Of a stretch of 16,897 nucleotides of DNA, positions 13,901-16,897 are shown in pieces (position 1 is the stretch's first letter; each line of letters begins with the position of its first letter). The stretch lies in NCBI GenBank assembly GCA_021106655.1, contig JAIOTT010000121.1, positions 1 through 16,897 of the forward strand, given 5' to 3'. The DNA is from Bacteroidales bacterium. Lineage in GTDB: Bacteria > Bacteroidota > Bacteroidia > Bacteroidales > SMBSF77. The notes below the pieces were generated by a model. It saw only the letters and a program-made list of their open reading frames with translations. It did no database searches and had not been told where the DNA came from. Both the position numbers and the translations under genes were made by a program.

Positions 13901-14704
13901 TTATTCAAGGATTATTTTTTCAGTATTATTAATTTTCGTTAAATCGTTTTTCTGCAATATTTCTCTTGCAAGGTTTAAGTAGTTTATTGCTCCTGTGCTT
14001 CCTGCATCATGCATAATTATTGATTCTCCAAAGCTGGGAGCTTCTCCCAATCTAGTGTTTCTGTGAATAACTGTATCAAAAACCATTTGTTGGAAATGCA
14101 CACGTACTTCTTCAACAACCTGCTTAGCCAAACGTAATCTGCTGTCGTACATAGTTAGTAATATCCCTTCTATATCAAGTTCAGTATTCAGTCTGCTTTG
14201 TACTATTTTAATTGTATTCAATAGTTTTCCAAGACCCTCAAGTGCAAAATATTCGCATTGTACAGGTATTATTACTGAATCAGCTGCGGTAAGTGCATTG
14301 ACGGTAATCAAACCCAATGAAGGTGAGCAATCAATGAAGATATAATCATAATCATCTTTAATTTTTTCGATAGATTTACGCATCATATTTTCCCTGTTAG
14401 GCAAGTTTATCATTTCAATCTCTGCACCAACCAGATCAATATGGGCAGGTAAAACTTCCAGGTTAGGGGTATGTGTTTCGATAATAATATCTTTAGGTTC
14501 AACATCGTCGATGATACACTCGTAAATGCTGGTTTTAATATTTTTTGGATCAATACCAATGCCCGAAGTTGCATTTGCCTGTGGATCTGCATCAATCAAT
14601 AGTGTCTTCATATCCAGAACAGCAAGGCTGGCACTAAGGTTTATGGCAGTTGTGGTTTTACCAACTCCACCTTTTTGATTTGCTATGACAATTACCTTTC
14701 CCAT
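13901..14704 (-). CDS. parA: Chromosome-partitioning ATPase ParA (Soj)
   Basis: ParA is a dimerising ATPase that binds DNA nonspecifically and positions the origin region through ParB. The 267 residues start with IVIANQKGGVGKTTTAINLS: the deviant Walker A KGGVGKTT (11-18), with signature Lys11 and Lys16. Motif A' is DADPQANAT (38-46). Walker B is YIFIDCSP (121-128, Asp125), and VIIPVQCEYFALEGL (144-158) completes the fold. The short N-terminus, without a helix-turn-helix domain, is the chromosomal Soj type rather than a plasmid P1-type ParA. The gene is 3 bases ahead of parB on the same strand. A TATGTTTG element lies about 73-80 bases upstream. I found no palindromic parS of the standard GTTNCACGTGNAAC type in the window. 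Confidence 0.96.
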   Translation of the reverse strand: MGKVIVIANQKGGVGKTTTAINLSASLAVLDMKTLLIDADPQANATSGIGIDPKNIKTSIYECIIDDVEPKDIIIETHTPNLEVLPAHIDLVGAEIEMINLPNRENMMRKSIEKIKDDYDYIFIDCSPSLGLITVNALTAADSVIIPVQCEYFALEGLGKLLNTIKIVQSRLNTELDIEGILLTMYDSRLRLAKQVVEEVRVHFQQMVFDTVIHRNTRLGEAPSFGESIIMHDAGSTGAINYLNLAREILQKNDLTKINNTEKIILE

Positions 14705-14776
14705 GGTGTAAAATTAGTCTTTTTATCTGTTGATTAATAATTCAGTTGAAAAAAACTTCATCGAATCATAAATAAA

Positions 14777-14784
14777 CAAACATA
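14777..14784 (-). promoter_or_regulatory. Putative parAB promoter, -7 element
   Basis: Read on the minus strand this is TATGTTTG, a full match to TAnnTTTG, placing a start site about 65 bases upstream of the parA ATG. No TTG at the expected -33 distance was seen. The remainder of the 208-base gap (14705-14912) shows no gene. Confidence 0.4.
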
Positions 14785-14912
14785 ATAAATGATTACGGTA
14801 CGTTTGCCGGGTTTTGCTAAAATACATCTAAAGATGTGGAAATATTATTCATTGAATCTATATGGAATATAGATATTTTTCAGGAAAAAATATTATCCTT
14901 CCACAATGAAGT

Positions 14913-15272
14913 TTAATCAGTATCTTCTTTCGTATCGGTGTCTGATGTTAAATCGTCAAATTCAATATCAGCATGCTCATCATTTTTAGTTTTCTCTTCG
15001 ATAACAGGTTCTTTACCTGTTTCAATAAAATCAATTACATCTTTCAATCCCTGCGAAAATTTATCAAAATCTTCTTTATACAAAAACAACTTATGTTTTT
15101 CGTAATAGAATTTTCCGTGTTCATTGTTAAAACGCCTTTTGCTTTCTGTGATAGTAAGATAATACTCATCCGCACGCGTAGCTTTTACATCAAAGAAATA
15201 TGTCCTCTTTCCAGCTCTAATTGCACGAGAAAAAATATCTTCTCTTCTCTCTTTGTTATCAAACTCTTCCAT
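14913..15272 (-). CDS. DUF3276 PUR-like nucleic-acid-binding protein
   Basis: The 119-residue protein has a single PUR-type repeat: RAGKRTYFFDVKATRADEYYLTITESKRR (20-48), then a basic/aromatic strand and helix FYYEKHKLFLYKEDFDKFSQGLKDVIDFIE (56-85). The rest (86-119) is a disordered acidic tail rich in Asp, Glu and Thr. DUF3276 proteins are the bacterial relatives of eukaryotic Pur-alpha; the Borrelia homologue BpuR binds RNA and DNA. Here it probably binds single-stranded nucleic acid. A purine-rich GAGGAG ends 6 bases before the ATG on the minus strand and would serve as a Shine-Dalgarno, unusual in this phylum. A TATATTTG element (15342-15335) lies upstream. It precedes parA in orientation with a 208-base gap, so linkage is uncertain. 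Confidence 0.92.
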   Translation of the reverse strand: MEEFDNKERREDIFSRAIRAGKRTYFFDVKATRADEYYLTITESKRRFNNEHGKFYYEKHKLFLYKEDFDKFSQGLKDVIDFIETGKEPVIEEKTKNDEHADIEFDDLTSDTDTKEDTD

Positions 15273-15624
15273 TTTTACTCCTCTAAATTTCTGGTTAATT
15301 GAATTTATTTACAAATGATAAATACAAAAACATACAAATATATAAATTATTATTACCTAATTCGCATTAATGTTTATTGTTAATTAGAAATATATCTTTT
15401 TGGTGATTATTCCATTTTCCCATCATTCCTCGTACCCCTCTCAATGGGTGCAATTCAAAACCACCTTCTTAGAGGGCGGTTTTTTGCTAATTAAAAATAG
15501 CAATATATCTGATAGACATAAAATGTAAGATAAGGGTTGCTTTTTTATAAAAACAAATTTTACGATAAAATATCTTATTTTTGCCAAAAATTAAATTTTA
15601 ATAAGTCAATTATTTTATTTAAGC
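15273..15624. promoter_or_regulatory. 352-base divergent intergenic region
   Basis: No gene is seen. For the minus strand, TATATTTG (15342-15335) could be the -7 element of the DUF3276 gene. For the plus strand, TATTTTTG (15576-15583) could be the -7 element of nusB, about 42 bases before its ATG. Neither has a clear -33 TTG. Between them sits a terminator-like hairpin (15457-15485), annotated separately. Confidence 0.45.
15457..15485. terminator. Orphan terminator-like hairpin
   Basis: AAAACCACC (15457-15465) faces GGGCGGTTTT (15474-15483), followed by two more T. On the minus strand the one imperfect pair is a G-U wobble; on the plus strand it is an A-C mismatch. There is a flanking T-run on each strand (six on plus, four on minus). 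It lies between two divergent genes, upstream of both, so it ends neither. It may end a small unannotated RNA or be a relic. Confidence 0.5.
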
Positions 15625-16590
15625 ATGCTAAGCAGAAGATATTTAAGAATAAAGGTAATGCAGGCACTTTATGCATTTTTTACTTCTAATAATGACAGGC
15701 TGGATTATAGCGAAAAACAATTAATGCTAAGCATGGATAAACTCTATGATCTTTATATTTATAATTTATCCCTGATTGTTGAAATATTTGAGTATGCTAA
15801 CTTAAAACAAGAAGAAGGAAAACATAAATATTTTCCGACAGATGAAGAACGTAATCCGAACTCTAAATTTATTGATAATATTTTCCTTTCTCAGCTAAGT
15901 GATAACAAAGCTTATAGAAATGCTGTTGAGGAAAGAAAAATATCATGGGTAGATGAGAAAGAGATGGTTAGGAAGATTTTTAATAAGTTTAAGGAAACAA
16001 AAGCTTATAAAGAATATATGTCAGTTCAGGAAAGATCATTTGATGAGGATAAGGAGATTGTTATAAAACTCCAGAAAAAAGCTATTTTAAAACATTCTCC
16101 ATTACATGAATTTTTTGAAGAAAAGAGTATATTCTGGGCAGATGATTTTTCAACTGCTTCAATGATGGTTATTAAAAGCATTCAGTCTTTTAGTGAAACA
16201 TTGAGCGAAAATGCAAGCTTACCTTCACTGTTTAAAGCTCCATACAAAAAAGGAGTTAATGAAGATAAACAGTTTTTAATTGAACTTTTCAGGAATACAG
16301 TCATTCATAATGATGAATATCACAAGATAATTGCTGAAAAAGCAAAAAATTGGGAACTTGACAGGATTGCTGTTATGGATATGATACTGATAAAAATGGC
16401 ACTGACAGAATTTATAGAGTTTTCTTCAATCCCTCTGAAGGTTAGCATGAATGAATATATTGAAATATCAAAGATGTACAGCACACCTAAAAGTAAAGTA
16501 TTTATCAATGGAATTCTCGATAAATTGCTTGAAGGCCTAAAATCAGAGAAAAAAATAAAAAAGACAGGCCGGGGACTGATTGATGATTAG
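15625..16590 (+). CDS. nusB: Transcription antitermination factor NusB, extended Bacteroidota form
   Basis: NusB with NusE (S10) binds boxA RNA to prevent early termination, mainly in rRNA operons. The 321 residues are more than twice the usual length of about 140. The first helix LSRRYLRIKVMQALYAFF (2-19) matches the NusB N-terminus. The rest of the NusB fold appears only near the C-terminus: FRNTVIHNDEYHKIIAEKAKNWELDRIAVMDMILIKMALTEFIEFSSIPLKVSMNEYIEISKMYSTPKSKVFINGILDKLL (about 225-305). Between them lies about 200 residues of mostly helical, charged sequence. This long form is standard for Bacteroidota. The tail KKIKKTGRGLIDD is basic. The ATG at 15625 gives the conserved start. The DUF1573 lipoprotein gene follows after 37 bases and is probably co-transcribed. 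Confidence 0.92.
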   Translation: MLSRRYLRIKVMQALYAFFTSNNDRLDYSEKQLMLSMDKLYDLYIYNLSLIVEIFEYANLKQEEGKHKYFPTDEERNPNSKFIDNIFLSQLSDNKAYRNAVEERKISWVDEKEMVRKIFNKFKETKAYKEYMSVQERSFDEDKEIVIKLQKKAILKHSPLHEFFEEKSIFWADDFSTASMMVIKSIQSFSETLSENASLPSLFKAPYKKGVNEDKQFLIELFRNTVIHNDEYHKIIAEKAKNWELDRIAVMDMILIKMALTEFIEFSSIPLKVSMNEYIEISKMYSTPKSKVFINGILDKLLEGLKSEKKIKKTGRGLIDD

Positions 16591-16627
16591 TGTTGAAAAA
16601 GCCGGGCCATTTTAAAAATTAAATGAA

Positions 16628-16897
16628 ATGATAAGATCGAAGATTATATTTTTTTTTGGATTAAGTGTGCTTATTTTAAGTGGGTGCTCTGCATTAAATA
16701 AAGAAAGTAATAAAGGAGAGATTCCTGCAGATGTTGTATTTAATCCTAATACAGCTGAAGGACAAGTAGATACAAACCTACTTCCCAAAATCGAATTTGT
16801 AAATGAATTACATGATTTTGGACGGATAATTCAGGGGACAAAAGTATCGTACTCATTTAAGTTCAAGAACTCAGGCCGGTCTGATTTACTTATCACT
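16628..16897 (+). CDS. DUF1573 lipoprotein, 5' part only
   Basis: The frame opens at the ATG at 16628 and is still open at the window end, giving 90 residues. It starts with a lipoprotein signal peptide, IIFFFGLSVLILSGCSALNK, with lipobox LSGC (lipidated Cys at residue 20). A linker is followed by IEFVNELHDFGRIIQGTKVSYSFKFKNSGRSDLLIT. The pattern 'H-D-F-G-x-I-x-x-G-x-x-(V/Y)-x-(Y/H)-x-F-x-F-x-N-x-G-x-x-x-L-x-I' is diagnostic for DUF1573, an immunoglobulin-like domain common in Bacteroidota. An earlier ATG at 16623 hits a stop after two codons. Its position after nusB is a common Bacteroidota arrangement, often continued by yajC. Confidence 0.88.
   Translation, partial: MIRSKIIFFFGLSVLILSGCSALNKESNKGEIPADVVFNPNTAEGQVDTNLLPKIEFVNELHDFGRIIQGTKVSYSFKFKNSGRSDLLIT

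Noticed and set aside
14705..14912. parS centromere site upstream of parA
   Set aside because: I looked for GTTNCACGTGNAAC-like palindromes here and throughout the window and found none. GATTACGGTACG is not a match.

Overview
The window looks like an ordinary stretch of core chromosome from a member of the Bacteroidota, most likely a Bacteroidales/Marinilabiliales-type organism. The DNA is AT-rich. Matches to the Bacteroidota promoter element TAnnTTTG sit upstream of several genes, and Shine-Dalgarno sequences are mostly weak or absent. Several products are typical of the phylum: an extended NusB, DUF5683, DUF3276 (PUR-like), DUF1573, DUF4412 and Omp28-like proteins, and a long-linker FtsK. 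I see no rRNA, tRNA, CRISPR array, insertion sequence, prophage or recognisable defence system.

Layout, left to right. Positions 1-193 are intergenic, with degenerate repeat-like DNA. They are followed by a small secreted, probably outer-membrane beta-barrel protein (194-868). Next come a phosphohexomutase of the GlmM/phosphomannomutase family (1065-2456) and a class V cysteine desulfurase (2505-3629), which probably share a transcript. A short ribbon-helix-helix-like protein with a possible sliding-clamp-binding peptide (3764-4045) runs tail-to-tail into recR (4637-4017, minus), overlapping by 29 bp. recR is divergent from a secreted MORN-repeat protein (4778-5563), which has the clearest promoter in the window.

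The minus-strand block 9437-5585 holds a DUF4412 secreted protein, the FtsK DNA translocase and a LolA-like periplasmic lipoprotein carrier, closely spaced. It converges with the MORN gene. Divergent from it is an Omp28-like lipoprotein (9814-10668), separated from a convergent cyclophilin (11185-10748) by a perfect 50-bp palindrome that should terminate both transcripts. Continuing on the minus strand are dapB (lysine and cell-wall precursor synthesis), a DUF5683 envelope protein, parB and parA (chromosome segregation), then a DUF3276 PUR-like nucleic-acid-binding protein. On the plus strand, nusB and the start of a DUF1573 lipoprotein run off the right edge.

The genes serve housekeeping themes: cell-wall precursors (GlmM-like, DapB), chromosome handling (RecR, FtsK, ParA/ParB), transcription (NusB) and envelope biogenesis (LolA-like, DUF4412, DUF5683, Omp28-like, MORN, DUF1573). 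The most notable irregularity is parB. Its N-terminus lies in a different frame from the rest, and restoring one base at 13843-13845 rebuilds a complete 298-residue ParB. I found no convincing undescribed system. The best leads are the small RHH/clamp-motif protein, the long perfect palindrome, a nested inverted repeat before the small gene, and an orphan hairpin between DUF3276 and nusB.
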